A stretch of 64,000 nucleotides of DNA, from assembly GCF_905475395.1 (NCBI RefSeq), contig NC_058337.1:113578368-113642367 (forward strand). The letters run 5' to 3'. The translations under genes and the position numbers were made by a program. Source of the stretch: Chrysoperla carnea. Lineage: Eukaryota > Arthropoda > Insecta > Neuroptera > Chrysopidae. Under the pieces are notes generated by a model, which searched no databases, was not told where the DNA came from, and saw only the letters and a program-made list of their open reading frames with translations. Below are positions 13,479 through 26,500 of the stretch, piece by piece; position 1 is the stretch's first letter, and each line of letters opens with the position of its first letter.

Positions 13479-13853
13479 GGGAATAAACAGCAACAACAAC
13501 AGTTTTTGCATTAATTTAAAATAATCCAGTAAAAAAACTGGGAAAGAAATTAGAACCAAAAACTTCCCTATAAAACACGAATATTTTGTAAATTATTTTA
13601 AAATTATTTTTTCAACCAATAAAACAAAACCCTGCGGGCTTTTTATACAAAATTGGATCTATTTGCATACAATATTTAAAAAAATTTCTTTTGAAATGCA
13701 TTTAGTAACGTCACTATCCAACTTGGTTTCTAAGAATAAAGAAATTTATCTAATTAGAATTTAATATTGCATATTACCTATTCTAGGAAGAATGATAAAA
13801 TCTAAATTATGCTAAATACGATTAATCTATACACCTGAGGCATTTTTTTTAAA

Positions 13854-13892
13854 GTTTATATAAGCTATAATAATTTTATAGCTTATATAAAC
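13854..13892. repeat. Perfect 17-bp palindromic hairpin
   Basis: GTTTATATAAGCTATAA, loop TAATT, then TTATAGCTTATATAAAC. No coding or transcript context; a remnant of a TIR element is possible. Confidence 0.85.
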
Positions 13893-14139
13893 CTTCCTTC
13901 AGATAAAGAAAAATGCATTATCCAAATTAAGGATACTTTTCAGGACATTCAAATAAAGTCATCACCAAATGTCACAAATTGTTTCCAACTCGCACATTAG
14001 AAAAATTTCTATGTTTAGAGTCATAGGCGTATCAGGCTCATCAACTCATAATTAGTTATATTAACACATAAATATTAAACAAAAAAGTGTCTGGCAAATG
14101 TTGAGAAAAAAGTTTCAAGGCTTCTACAATAAACACTTT

Positions 14140-14520
14140 TTTATACCATGTATATATGAAATATACATAGTATATTAAGTTTAGTCCCAAGTTTGTAACG
14201 CTTAGAAATATTGAAAACTTTGGTATAGGTGTTCATAGAATCATCAAATTAGTCCATTTTCGGTTGTCCGTTCGTCCGTCTGTCAACTCGATAACTCAAA
14301 AACGAAAAAAGATATCAACCTGAAACTTTTACAGCACACTCCTACCTAAAGAGTAAGGTCGAGTTCGTAAATGAAAAACATAGGCCGGTAGAACCCATCT
14401 TGTAAACCGTTAGAGATAGAACAAAAGTTTAAATGTAAAAAATGTTCCTTATCAATAAATTAACAACTTTTGTTTGAAATATTTTTTTGTAAACACCACT
14501 GTTTACTCACGAGGGCATAC
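14140..14520 (+). repeat. Dispersed repeat family R (TATATTAAGTTTAGTCCCAAG), fullest copy
   Basis: Ordered landmarks: TATATTAAGTTTAGTCCCAAG, GGTATAGGTGTTCATAGAATC, TCCGTTCGTCCGTCTGTC, ATAACTCAAAAACGAAAAAAG, CATCTTGTAAACCGTTAGAG, AACAAAAGTTTAAATGTAAA. Other parts of the family are at 19560-19760 (+, internally deleted), 30480-30710 (-), 40047-40185 (+) and 41380-41640 (-). It is a high-copy insect interspersed repeat of unclear class. Confidence 0.7.
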
Positions 14521-17500
14521 ATTAGATACAAATTTTATAGTATGTATTACCAGTTATGTATGTGTGACATGTGTAAGTATAGGTATGTGTGTAATGTGAT
14601 AGAGTAATCAATACTGTCTATACATGGTATTTCAACACTTAACTCAGTCAATTGTTTGTTTTCACTTGTTTCTTCAAATAATACGCAAATTGAAAATATT
14701 ACTCATAATATTGATGTACAGGTATTAAAATTTAGATGGCCCATTTTTATTTGTGAAAAAAAATTATCAATTCTTCGATTTAGTATAATATTACAATATA
14801 TTATTGTATCTTAGGAACCTGATTAAATGGACCCTGAATATGTGAGAAACCTCAACTACTTAAAATTATAACGACATAATTTGATTTCAATTACGGTTTT
14901 CAATATAATTGCCAAATATGTAGCCGAATTAGTCAATTATTTAGTCAATTCGATTTTTTTAAATCGATCATTTTCACCGTAAATTTAAAAAAAGGAAAAA
15001 ATTTTAACATTTGATTTAAATTACGGTTTTCAAAATAGTAGCCGCTTGTTTGATTTTTTTGGCCAGGCTGAAATGACAGAACGTTAATTCTTCGATTTTC
15101 AAGAAATATTAACCAAAAGAGTCTTTTAAGCTACTGATATCCGCGGAGAGAAAGGACCAGTAAAGTAATTAAATAGATATAGATTCCTATATAATCTTTC
15201 TAGCTTGATTCTAATAGGGATGAATTTGCATTTTGACTGTAACATATTAATGATAGCTTATTAAACATTAGATAACTCCATAGATGACTAAAAAAGTTGC
15301 ATTGGAAAATATATACAATTTTCATTTGATTGATTGACTGACCATAAAAATTATTTACAAGGTTGCGTACAAATTTGTTTCCATGCCTCATAAATAGAAA
15401 TAAATATCTAATTCAAAAAACATTATTTATAAATTTCGAAAACTACACAATGAAATTTCCTTCATTCAAGACTTGGGAGAGGTAATTTAAGTGTTTTATC
15501 AAATTGATTTCAATTCATGATGAGGTTTCAGGTTTTTCCGAAAGAAGAAATAAATATTTCCCTGACGAGCTTTGTACAATTTATGAACAGGCTGTTCAAT
15601 TAATTAAGTTATCACCATATGGAAAATTTTTTATAATTTGTTTCATAAAAAACAGTTTTTCTCGGTAAAAAGCCTGCATGGTCTACATATATCAATATGA
15701 AATATTCAAGTATCAATTTTTTGCATTCCAATACGAGGTTTGTCAAAAAGTTTTGTCCAAGAGTATAAAGTACCTTAATTTTTTTAGAATATCGACAATA
15801 TTTATCAAGAAAAGCCGAAGTTTATTGAAAAGTGCTGTCAGATATCCATCTGCAATGACAAAACCGATTTTGTTTTTCTTACTAATTTTTTTCTGTATTA
15901 GCATTCACAATTTATGTCTATAAATTGACATTGCATCTAGGTTGCACTGACAAATTCCGTCTAGTATCAATTTGTTTACACGTCGATCTGTAGACATAGC
16001 TTATCAATGATAATACAGAGATACATAAAATAACAAAATCTGTTTTCAATTATAATATTTTTCTCAAGAAATATTATCGATATTGTAAAAAATACAGAAA
16101 CTTTTCTCTTTGACAAAATTTACGTTTTTCGACAGACCTCGTATACGAATGAAAGAAATCGTATTGCTTCTTCTCATTTTCATTCGTCATACCGAACTTT
16201 TTATCCAGAATTTTGATAAAAAAAAAGAAAAAAACAAAAGTTTTCTATATAATGCCGACTTAATTGGACACACTGTAAATAAAATTACTTTGACCTTGAA
16301 AATAAAAATTATTTGTGGGTGTGGTGTATTAATTTCAAATTGATGTAGATATTTGATGGAGGCTTGGCCACTGCTGACTTGCTTAATACCAAATATCCAA
16401 ATTTTCTTTACGTATAGTCTAGAGTTATTACTAAAGAGAATTATTGAGGAAAATCTTGAAAATTGTTAAGGAAATATTGACTTCCCTCTTACACTTATTA
16501 AACAGTCTCCAGTAGTCCTCAAATGACTCTTTAATAATCCTCCAATAACCCTTTTATTACTATATATTCCATTTTTAACCGAAAACAAAAATCAAGAGTG
16601 CTTTATGTTTGTCTGAAACTCAATATCGAAAAAACGAATTCGGAAAATAGAAAAAACGAGCAAAATTTTCTTTATAAAATCTATAAACGCTTCTTCAACA
16701 AAACTTACCAAAATTAAAAAGTATTAAGTAGGTACTTATCTTATGAGCTCGACTATATTGAAATTAATTTTCACTTTGAAAATCGTTAACTCATACACGC
16801 GTTTTCTGGTATCGTTTCTTTAAAGAGAACACATAATTCTAAGACAGAGCCTTTCTAGTCCTTGGTAAAGCAATGATTTTTGCATTTTATGAAACCAATA
16901 CATTAACGCAGGTTAAAAATATTGTATATTTCACGGAGCCTCCACCAAAAATTGCTTTTATTCCATATTTCAAACGCCACCATTTTAAATCGAAAGAACA
17001 AGATCGATTAGAGAATGGAAATTTTGTAAAAACAACTTACTAGATTTGTTAAAAACTTAGTAAATATAGATTTGTTACTGAATAAAAGCGTTCCAAAAAG
17101 CAATTTACAATTTATAGATTTTTGCCTTTAACGAGATGAGATAAAGAAAAATTATAATACATTTTTCTACAAACCACGAGGCTTTTCTTAACCTCCGACT
17201 AAAACGAGGGGTGTTATAAGTTTAACGTGTTTGTGTATCTATGCGTCGGTCTGGGGTTCGTAGCTCCTTATCGGAGCAATCGATTTCTATTTTTTTTTTT
17301 TTTGTCTGAATGGTTATTTGATTGATAGCGTTCCTAGCTTCGTATCAAGAGCGAGTTTAGGTTTCCGTACTCGTCAACAACTAGACAAGATTGATTGACC
17401 GATTGAATTTTTTATTTAATATATTTTAACAGAACATTTAGAGATATTTCTAGTTATTATATTCTTCTTCTAAAAAATATTCCCAAGTTTGAAAGTTTCT

Positions 17501-17708
17501 TTGCCATGATGTATAATTATTCAAAAATTCATCTGATGCCATATTTTTCTTATGATGGTATTATTGATGATATTATTGCCATATTTTCCTCATCTAGAAT
17601 AAGTTACCAAGCCTGCCCAATACTTTTCTTCTTATATAGTGGAAAAATACAAATGTCGAAATAAAATATTTTAATTCTAGTAACCGTTAGAACGAGAGTT
17701 AAAATTAA
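14521..17708. other. Gene-free AT-rich stretch
   Basis: Short frames (15678-15923, 16110-16343) are Phe/Ile/Lys-rich as expected by chance at this composition. A CTCCGACTAAAACGAGGGGTG…GGGTTCGTAGCTCC segment (17190-17270) looks like a decayed insect repeat of the kind also faintly present at 56090-56270. Nothing else is assigned. Confidence 0.45.
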
Positions 17709-18080
17709 CGTGCAATTAAGGAGGATCCCTCACCAGTAATAGAAAAAAATAAATTAGTAGAAAATGATCCAAATTTTTAGTATGTTGTAGTTAACGATAC
17801 ATATTATTAAACCAAAAAAAAATTTGGGTATCTTATCGATCAATTAAGAGAGTAATTCTTAATTAAAAATACACTAAATAACATGATCATCCTCATATCA
17901 TGCTATGTTATTTAGTGTATTTTTAATTAATTAATTACTCTCTTAATTGATCAATAAGATACCCAATTTTTTTTTTGATTGAATAATATGTATCGTAACT
18001 ACAACATACTAAAAATTTGGATCATTTTCTACTAATTTATTTTTTTCTATTACTGGTGAGGGATCCTCCTTAAATTAACG
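17709..18080. repeat. Near-perfect long inverted repeat (about 170-nt arms)
   Basis: The left arm (about 17709-17884) and right arm (about 17905-18080) are reverse complements with only a handful of differences; shared landmarks are AAGGAGGATCCCTCACCAG, AGTAGAAAATGATCCAAA and CACTAAATAACAT. The loop is about 20 bases (GATCATCCTCATATCATGCT). It is either a foldback MITE or a hairpin-RNA locus. Target duplication is unclear. Confidence 0.9.
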
Positions 18081-20022
18081 TTCCTGAGTTCTTAAAGCTG
18101 ATTATTTTGAAAAAGGTAAAATTTATCGAAATCAAATCAATGCAGTAAGTTTTGCCTCATATACATCACAAGTTTCTCAGTATTTTTAATAAATAGAATT
18201 AATATTTATAATTGATAACAGTTATAAAAATAGAACACCTCGCTGTCTATTTAAATTACCTTATCAATTTCTTATCACTTGACAAGAAGGATTTGGAAAA
18301 TTACTCTATGAAAACACAATCGATAAAGTTAATTTTTCTTAAAAATTTTACCTTGAATGATAAAACAATAGTACAAAAAAAAATAATTGTTTTTATTATT
18401 TGCATAGAAAAGACTCCATAAAAAAAAAGTTTCAGACATATATGACGGCAATAAAGCCTATAATAAATCGCTCATGCACAAGAACATTGTATGTACACGA
18501 TGAGCCAGGCAAATGTGTGAATTTGAAAACGCTGTAAAATAAAAACTTATCATTTTTCTCAATTATTATTTTTTTTTTTTTTTTTTCGTTTTAAAATATA
18601 CAAAATAAGTAAATTATAAATTGTATTTTTAACTAAATTAGGTTTATTAAGGAAATAATAAATTAGTTAGATCTAGTTACTTTTTCATATGAGTTTACCT
18701 GAAAAGAGGAGAATTGGGAGAAAAAGTAATTGTACCAGGATAGCCGACCATCAACAATAGAAGTTTTGAAAGAACGCAATTGATAATATGTGGTACAATA
18801 TAGATATATCGATTTGACAAACAGCAAAGAAAGACTATTTTTCAGATAACTTTAAAAACAACCAAGATAAAGCCATCAAAGATTTGCTTGTATCTCTTTC
18901 TAGCAAAACCGAATTTAGAGTTCTTATAGCAAACATAATAGATGACGTCAAATATCATGCGAAATATGAAATGCGAAAAGAAAATCATTAATATTTTCTA
19001 TCGATGCGGTATGTAATGAATAATTTGCGCGCCTGGAAGAATGCGTGCGAATATGAATGTCATCTTACTGGAATTAATTTTCTAACTCGAAGTTACTTTT
19101 CAAAGTGACATTTCAATAATTTTCTTCGTTTTTTATGTGATTTAAGATGGTTAAAAAAAAAAGATTAGTTTTTGTTTTAAATCATTTTCAAAATCACACA
19201 CTTCACTGCCTCCCCCTGTATATAAATATAATTAGCACTGGATTTCAGTAAACAAATAGTAATGCTATTAATTATATTTTATTTATGGAACTCTACAAAG
19301 GTATTGTTTATTTGCCTTGAATTAATTAGCTATAATACGTTTTAGAGATAGGGCCAGGCGTATTATTTCCATAATTATTTCTGAACTTTTCCTTCTCGAA
19401 ACTTTGTTTTGAAGCTGTTCAGAGAAAATTTCGTAGGGAAAATTGTTTTTAGACACGAACTTGATAACAGTCTCTCAAATTTGCAGACGTTCGGAAATGA
19501 CTACCAATTCCTGGCCCCCGACCTTATGATTTTCATACGATATGTATAAATATCATATCTATCAGAGTATATTAAGTTTAGCCCCAAGTTTGTTGAGTCT
19601 TGGCCCTGTATGATCCATCTTGTAAACCGTAAGAGAGCCGAAGAGAACAAAAGTTTAAATGTAAAAAATGTTTCTTACAAAAAAAATAAACTTTTAGTTG
19701 AAACATTTTTTTGTAAATATCTTGGTCTACCTGCTTCGCGCAATTTTTATTAATTCGTTTTATTAGCATAATGCTCACTCGCCGCGTATGGCTGAGAGTT
19801 GTGAGAAATCAACAGTATTTTAGTATTTTAACAATTAACTCCGTCAATTGTTTTTTATCTTGTATTATTAAATAATAAAAAATAAATAATCAATTAAATT
19901 TTCTCAAAAATATTTCAAAAGAAATTGCTTAACAACTTGCATAGGTAAAATAAATTGCATACAGTGATCATTAGTTTTCGAACCATCATTAGAACAAGAA
20001 CATAACAAGTTTTTCTGGAAAA
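18081..20022. other. Intergenic stretch upstream of the repeat-protein gene
   Basis: Contains the family R copy at 19560. A possible splice acceptor CATCATTAG ends at about 19992. I see no upstream exon with a signal peptide. Confidence 0.4.
19560..19860 (+). repeat. Repeat family R, internally deleted copy
   Basis: TATATTAAGTTTAGCCCCAAG jumps directly to CATCTTGTAAACCGTAAGAG and AACAAAAGTTTAAATGTAAA, ending near AACTCCGTCAATTGTTTT, as the 14.1-kb copy does (AACTCAGTCAATTG, 14641-14654). Confidence 0.65.
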
Positions 20023-20727
20023 ATGGGTCAAATTATAAAAGTAAAATATGATAAATATACTCCACCAAATGGTGGATATCCTCCATTTAAACCATCTGGT
20101 GCGTATTCTCCATATAACCCATCCGGTGGATATCCTCCATATAACCCATCCGGTGGATTTCGTCCATACAACCCATATGGTGGATATCCTTCATTTAAGC
20201 CATCTGGTGGATATTCTTCATATAATCCATCTGGTGGAAAACCTTCCTATAACATCCCATCTGGTGGATATCCTTTATTTAACAATCCATCTGATGGATT
20301 TACTTCATATAACAACCTATCTGGGGAATATCCTTCGTATAACTCATCTGATGGATATCCTCCAATTAAACCATCTGGTGGATATCCTCCATTTAACCCA
20401 TATGATGGATATTCTTCATATAACTCATCTAGTGGATATCCTTCAAATAACCCATCTGGTGAAAATCCTTCAAAAAACCCATCTGGTGAAAATCTTTCAT
20501 ATAACCCATCTAGTGGATATCCTTCATATGACTCAACTGGTGGATATTCTGCATATAAAGGAAATAAATTATCAAGAATTGCAAGAAGTGTTTTGGAACA
20601 AGGGCGCAGAATTTTGACACCAAATTTAGTTTTGATGGCACTGTTAACTGGTAATGATTATGGCTCAGGATTGTTAAAGTCGTTGATTGAAAATGCAGCA
20701 ACTGGAGTTGGAGAAATAGAAGCTTAA
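20023..20727 (+). CDS. Tandem-repeat Gly/Tyr/Pro/Asn/Ser-rich protein of unknown function
   Basis: A 234-codon open frame, unlike anything nearby in composition and length. After MGQIIKVKYDKYTPPN come about 18 units of nine residues, consensus GYPPYNPSG (27 bp); a few units have an extra Asn or Ile. Residue 2 is mostly Tyr, 5 Tyr/Phe, 6 Asn/Lys, 9 Gly. The last 55 or so residues are not repetitive: basic LSRIARSVLEQGRR, a hydrophobic LVLMALLTG stretch and an acidic end. There is no signal peptide at this ATG. A stop lies in frame 11 codons upstream, but a possible acceptor (CATCATTAG, 19992) could join an upstream signal-peptide exon. An AATAAA lies near 20997. Such compositions occur in cuticle, silk, glue and eggshell proteins, but I do not recognise a family. 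The open frame across the repeats and the distinct C-terminus favour a real gene. Confidence 0.6.
   Translation: MGQIIKVKYDKYTPPNGGYPPFKPSGAYSPYNPSGGYPPYNPSGGFRPYNPYGGYPSFKPSGGYSSYNPSGGKPSYNIPSGGYPLFNNPSDGFTSYNNLSGEYPSYNSSDGYPPIKPSGGYPPFNPYDGYSSYNSSSGYPSNNPSGENPSKNPSGENLSYNPSSGYPSYDSTGGYSAYKGNKLSRIARSVLEQGRRILTPNLVLMALLTGNDYGSGLLKSLIENAATGVGEIEA
20065..20560 (+). repeat. 27-bp coding tandem repeat (about 18 units)
   Basis: Units of the form GGATATCCTCCATATAACCC followed by ATCTGGT, nine codons each, degenerating from start to end: the first units are cleanest, later ones carry Glu/Asp/Ser substitutions. All length changes are multiples of three, which keeps the frame and points to selection on the protein. 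Because the unit is 27 bp, a second frame (20048-20617) also stays open. Confidence 0.85.
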
Positions 20728-22203
20728 AAAATTTAAAAATTGGGAATGTGACTTCAAAAAAGTATGTGATTTTTTGCTGAAAATGAAAAATTTATAATCT
20801 AAAAACCTCAAAATTAAATTTCGAACCTGATTTTTGAATTTGCACGAACCAAAATTCTACAATACGCTCTTTAGTCTAAAAATATGTGGCTTGACACGAA
20901 AATTTGCCTGTGATTGGCTGATGACGTGGTTTTCCATTGACAGATCAACAGCTTGTAAGAAAATGGCTTTTATGGTAAGGAGCGTTCGTAAATTATAAAT
21001 AAATGGCTCAACTAAAATTTTTTCCAAAATTATTTTTTTGTTTCAAGAAATCAATTGTATTAAATTTTTAAAAATATTAGTCAACATTTAAAAAAAAATA
21101 AAAAAGTTACATTTTGAACTGTTAAAAACACCAGGTCAATAAAATTTGATTTTTGTTTTGTCTCATTGATATGAGAGAACATTTTAATAGTTTTTGGGGT
21201 GCTGAATTCGAATTCATCTTCAGAATTTGTATAATACTTAAATTACCGGATAAATTTGAAATTTTATTACATCACTATGTAATTTTTTTTTCTCATTTGG
21301 AAATTGGAAGCCTCCTTTTTCCTTCTCCCTTGCTTTAAAATACTTTTTTTTTAATTTTTCCTATATTTTTTGCTATTCGGGAAATGATATTTATTATAGT
21401 AAAATACACAGGTAGGTATTATTAATTAATTATTTAATTTCCTGGAAAAAATTTCGAAAAATTCAAAATGGCCTTGAAGGGGTAGATATTCTCTGATCTC
21501 ATCAATTTTTTTGTGAGAAAAAAATATTAATGGTGATGCATGACTTTGAATTAAGGAACAAACAAGTTTTTTCCATATTAGGGGACGAATTTCTCGAAAA
21601 CGTGACGTGCTGAAGCAATATAGCAATTTAGAACTCATTCGCATTCAGCACGTCAAAAACCTTCTTCTATGACAAAATTTGTGTTGATCAAAAACCATTT
21701 TAATAAATTTGAAAATGTGATTTACTTAGCCAGAAGCGAGCGCATGCAGTCATGCAAGCGTATACAAATACGATGGATAATGATGTCCTGATATAACTTT
21801 TTCTCTCTTGTTTCTTAACCAATTTGGCAATAAAATGCGTACTAAATGATCAATTTTCTTTTGAATAAAATTATTACTGAAAGTCATCATGTTCCCTATT
21901 ATATCGAATGTTAATACTATTATTTCTAACAGTTATCACCTATTTTACAAAATTAATAAATATTGTATTTTTGTAATTTACAAATAAAATTGTGCATAAC
22001 GATTGTCTATATTGAAATATTTCGAATATGTAAAAGAAAACACTTCCATTAGTAACTTTTCTTTCCTTGAGTTTGCAATTATTCAGATATTTGTAAAATA
22101 TTTTTCGAGACTACAAGGAAACCTTGTGGTCTCGGTATCCAATGTTTAATATCAATACTACCAAAGCTATAAACTAATAAGTGAAAGTAAACACTTGACA
22201 AAA

Positions 22204-22850
22204 TTAGTGGGTTTCAAAAAAAATTCCGGAATTGAGCATATAAGTTATAACAAGCGAAAAACTGGCATCACGGCTGAAAAGAATGACCCAAAATTAGTGG
22301 GTTTAAGAAAACATTCCAATTAGATTGGATCAAATTTGCTTGAATTATCAAAAAATCGAATTTATTTACTTCATGACGTCATCAGAATCCGAAAATTTAA
22401 TTTTGCTCGATCACATCCAAATTTTATCCAATTTTGATAAATCAAGTATGTAATCGTACTTAATTTGGGTCATACTTTTCAAATCTGTGATCAAAATTAA
22501 CCTAGCTATAGTAAGTTTCAAAAATTTGGAGTCCTGGTCCCGGAATTAAGCATATAAGTGATAACTAGCGAAAAATGGACATCACAGCTGAAAAGGTTGA
22601 CTCAAAGTTAGTGGGTTTCAAAAAAACTTCCAATTAGATTGGATCAAATTTGCCTGAATTATCAAAAAAATCGAATTTATTAACTTCATGACGTCATCAG
22701 AATCAAAAAAATTTAACTTTGCTCTATCACATCGAAATTTCATCCAATTTGGATAAGCCAAGTATGTAATCCGACTAAATTTGGGTCATACTTTTTAAAT
22801 TTGTGATCAAAATTAACCTAGTTCTGATTGGTTTTAAGATTGTGCAGTCC
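22204..22850. repeat. Two-unit tandem duplication, period about 314 bp
   Basis: GCATATAAGTTATAACAAGCG at 22236 recurs as GCATATAAGTGATAACTAGCG at 22550; between them TTCCAATTAGATTGGATCAA, ACTTCATGACGTCATCAGAAT and AATTTGGGTCATACTTTT repeat in order. Each unit holds a TGACGTCA palindrome. It resembles a short satellite or a tandemly inserted element. Confidence 0.75.
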
Positions 22851-22911
22851 TGGAGAATTCCACCAATTATTTCTACTGTGTATTAATGTATATTGAATTG
22901 ATACAGCTTAA

Positions 22912-23555
22912 GGATGTATGAGCATGGTAGTGGGGGCACAAATTTAAAAATAGATATTTTCAATTTTGATGATAAATTTATATTATTACTTGACGATATA
23001 AGACAAAAAGTAAGAATAAAATTTTTCGATATCTGGCTTAATTTTCAAAATATCGAAAATTGAAAATTTTGTTTAATTATTTAGCTTTCGATATTTCGAA
23101 AACCAAGACACATATCGAAAAATTTTATTCTTATTTTTCGTCTACATTCATGAAGTTATAACAAAATTCATCATCAAAGTTGAAAATAAGATAAAAATAA
23201 TTTCAACCCTTAATCTACCCTGCTCTTACATCCCTTATATGGACGGTGACACTTAGTTTTTTTCTTTTCTAATTCATTGCTAATATGTTTACTTTCTATT
23301 AAAAAGTTTTTTTTTTAATTTGTTTTCATTCATTCATTCCAAATGAAAATTATCAAAAACTTCCAAAATATGTCGTTTTTTGAGATTCCTCCATAAGAGC
23401 CAATGTATTTTATATCGATTTTTAATGACTTTTTTCTTAAAAATTTGCACGGATACCTAAGCTGAAATTTTACCTACATATTCTTTGAGTAAAAGACTAC
23501 CTACAAACATATTTTGAGCCTTTAAATCAAACATTGTTGTCATGCTCATACATCC
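22912..23555. mobile_element. TTAA-flanked MITE, copy 1 (644 bp)
   Basis: Terminal inverted repeats GGATGTATGAGCATG / CATGCTCATACATCC at the exact ends, each next to TTAA (22908-22911, 23556-23559). Internally foldback: ACAAAAAGTAAGAATAAAAT… pairs with …ATTTTATTCTTATTTTTCGT. TTAA duplication suggests piggyBac-type mobilisation, though the TIR lacks the usual CCC start. No coding region. Confidence 0.85.
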
Positions 23556-26500
23556 TTAACTACCAACGAATATTTGTTATAAATATTTCTAATAACTTTA
23601 CAACAAACATGAATTTTCACAAAATTGTTTTGAAATTGTTATGCAATGACTCAAAATAATATTGAGTCATATAATATTAAAAATTTGATAACAATAATAA
23701 CACACATTTTTAATGACTTATAATTATAATTGTATTGTAATATACATATTGTATGTATGGCATGTTAAGGTTTGCATTTCCCAACAGCACGGCGGTTAGT
23801 CATTTCTTGATTTTTAAAAAACTAAATTGCGTCGTATTGTTATTTCTGCAACTACAAAATGTATAGGTATTAATAAGAAAATCTAGTTTTCGATTTAGAT
23901 TCAGGTCATTCCAGGAAATAATTTGTTTGGCTTAACCCAAATCTAAGAAGAAGAAAAGATCTTAAGAATGGAGTAAAATCGCATCATGACCTTGAAATTT
24001 TCATCAAGGTTTTGGTTTTGAGAAAACTATAAACTAACCCATTTTTAGGTATAAAGGTAGACAGGAATAGAGAGAAAAGGTCGTTCGAGATGAGCAGATA
24101 ACTTAGCGAGATGGCGGTATTGCTTATTCATGCATAGCCATAGGTTTCTTCTACGAGTCCGCTGATGACTTTTATAAGCTTTTGTATTCCTCTATCGGAG
24201 AATCATTCCATATTTTTGAAATAATTAAAAGATGTAAAGAAAACTTAAGTATTTTTAGAAAGTTCACGCACTATACTTATCATCCGAAAATTATAAATTG
24301 CTGATAATTTTTGGAAAAACTACAGTGAATTTTACACTATGTATATTAAATTGACGCAAGGAATTTCTTATTTTAAAGTCATGTTTAATTAAAAACAATT
24401 ATTCTTTAAAATTTAATCGCTTAGTTAAAAATATTTACAATGCAGTTTTGTCACGTCCCGTCCCGTAAATTTATAGACCAAAATTTTATTAAACTGCACT
24501 TTATAGAATGAAAAGTCTTGTACACGGAATATATTCCTTACCACTCCTGTACGGAAAAATTAAAACTCGAAATTAGTTTCTTACGAACGTTTGTTTCTCC
24601 GAATTTTCAACTATATTATTTATTTATTAAATACAATATAATCGTTAAAAAAAATCAGGCCCTATAAAACTCCGGGCTCGAAGTAATCACTGTCTTTATC
24701 AATCTCCCCAGACTTATACCTATATATTACTTAATCACAAACAAAAAATTATGCCCATTACGTTTAAATCTTAAATAAATTGATAATTTTAAAATATACT
24801 TAAATGATTTACTTATATAAATTCCTTTTAAATTCAATCAAGCGCGATTAATTTACTACTTGTAATACAAATGTAATAATAAAAGAATATGTAGAGTAGC
24901 TATTTGCACTAAATTTCAATCTGAGATTGCTTAAGGCTTAAAACTGATGTAATAGCAGAAAATTATTGCTAAAACTACCAAATTTATTGTTTAAATTCGA
25001 AACTGACTGTAATGAAATTTGTTCGAATTGTAAAACGTAGATAAATGTCTTAAAAACCACTTAAAAGATTTTTTTTTTGCCCTGTGCCAACACCAACAGA
25101 CGTAATTTCTATAAACACTGAACGAAATTTCCTGCATCAAATTAAGAGATATAAGACTGGAAATCGAAGTAAATATGGGGAGAAGGACTTATGGGAAGTA
25201 AATGTATCGGCAACTTAAAGACAGGTTAACATGAAAGTTTTGACATGATGTAATCTTTGCTCTACTCTTAAATTTGCACCAAAATATACTTATAGCATCG
25301 TCAAGTTATAGCGTCGAAGTTTGTCGCAAAAAGCAATTTTGTATGTATCATCATAGCTCATCTTTATGACCCAAACATGCCTCTTTCTTAAATAATCGCA
25401 TTTTTGTGACATGGAATATCGCCACAAGAGTCTAGAGAGTCTAATCTTGATGCAAATCGAAAGTTAGGGCAATGATTTCTTCATGACTAATCACTCTCCG
25501 AATTTTTGAGGATATCCCCGAAAATATTTTGCTTTGGGACTCCTGTTCGTCCATCGCTATGCATATGCATTTATTCGATGCAATAATGCAGATCAAGATG
25601 CCTATTTTCAGTTCAATAATCTGCCTTCGGATTGGAAGGTGAGACGATCAAGGCTTAATACACTCTCCTTGACTTATAAATACTGAATTAACAACAAATC
25701 ATGTAAAAGAATACAACTTTTCGTATGATAGATTTAAACATTTTATCCAATATTTAAAAAAAAAAGTAAAAAAAAGTACTGATTTTTGGTAAAGTATCCT
25801 AAAAGAAAAAGCTACACTATAATATTTTCTTTTTAATAACAAAAATAACCTTGAACTAATATATGCATACATCATCAGTTATATCATAACAAAACACAAT
25901 TTCTTGTGATAACACTACGCGTATGTTTTCACCGCGTGAAAACTTTGATAATTTCAGATGAATAAAAATAATAATTGTACATACTGACGTCTTTTCGCAA
26001 AAAAAAAAAATATTATAATTAATCAAAATAAATTAGCACGTTGTTTATACATGGCCATAAAAGACCATGAACTTGGGTAAAAAGGTCGATAAATTAAAAT
26101 CAATCAATTTAAAAAATAAACAAAATTTTTATTATTTTCTTCTTTCTGACTTCTCATTTTTTCAAAATATTAACATTTTTTAATAAAAAATAATTTTTTT
26201 CGTATATCCTACAATAATAAATACTTAATAAAAAAAAATCTATTTTAAATATTTCTAAAATGGTTTAAGCTACTTTATATTATTGTATTTTGTTTAAAAT
26301 AAAACCATTTCGGAAATATGCAAAATAGATCTTATAACTACAAAAGTGTTACATTTAAATAAAGACAAATATATAGAAAAATATTTAACAAAAAAAGATA
26401 CACATAAAATAACTACTAAATTCAAACAAAGATAGATTATATGAAAAATATATAATACTCTCTTTGTTTAGTCCAGTATATGATGATGTCAACACTTTTG

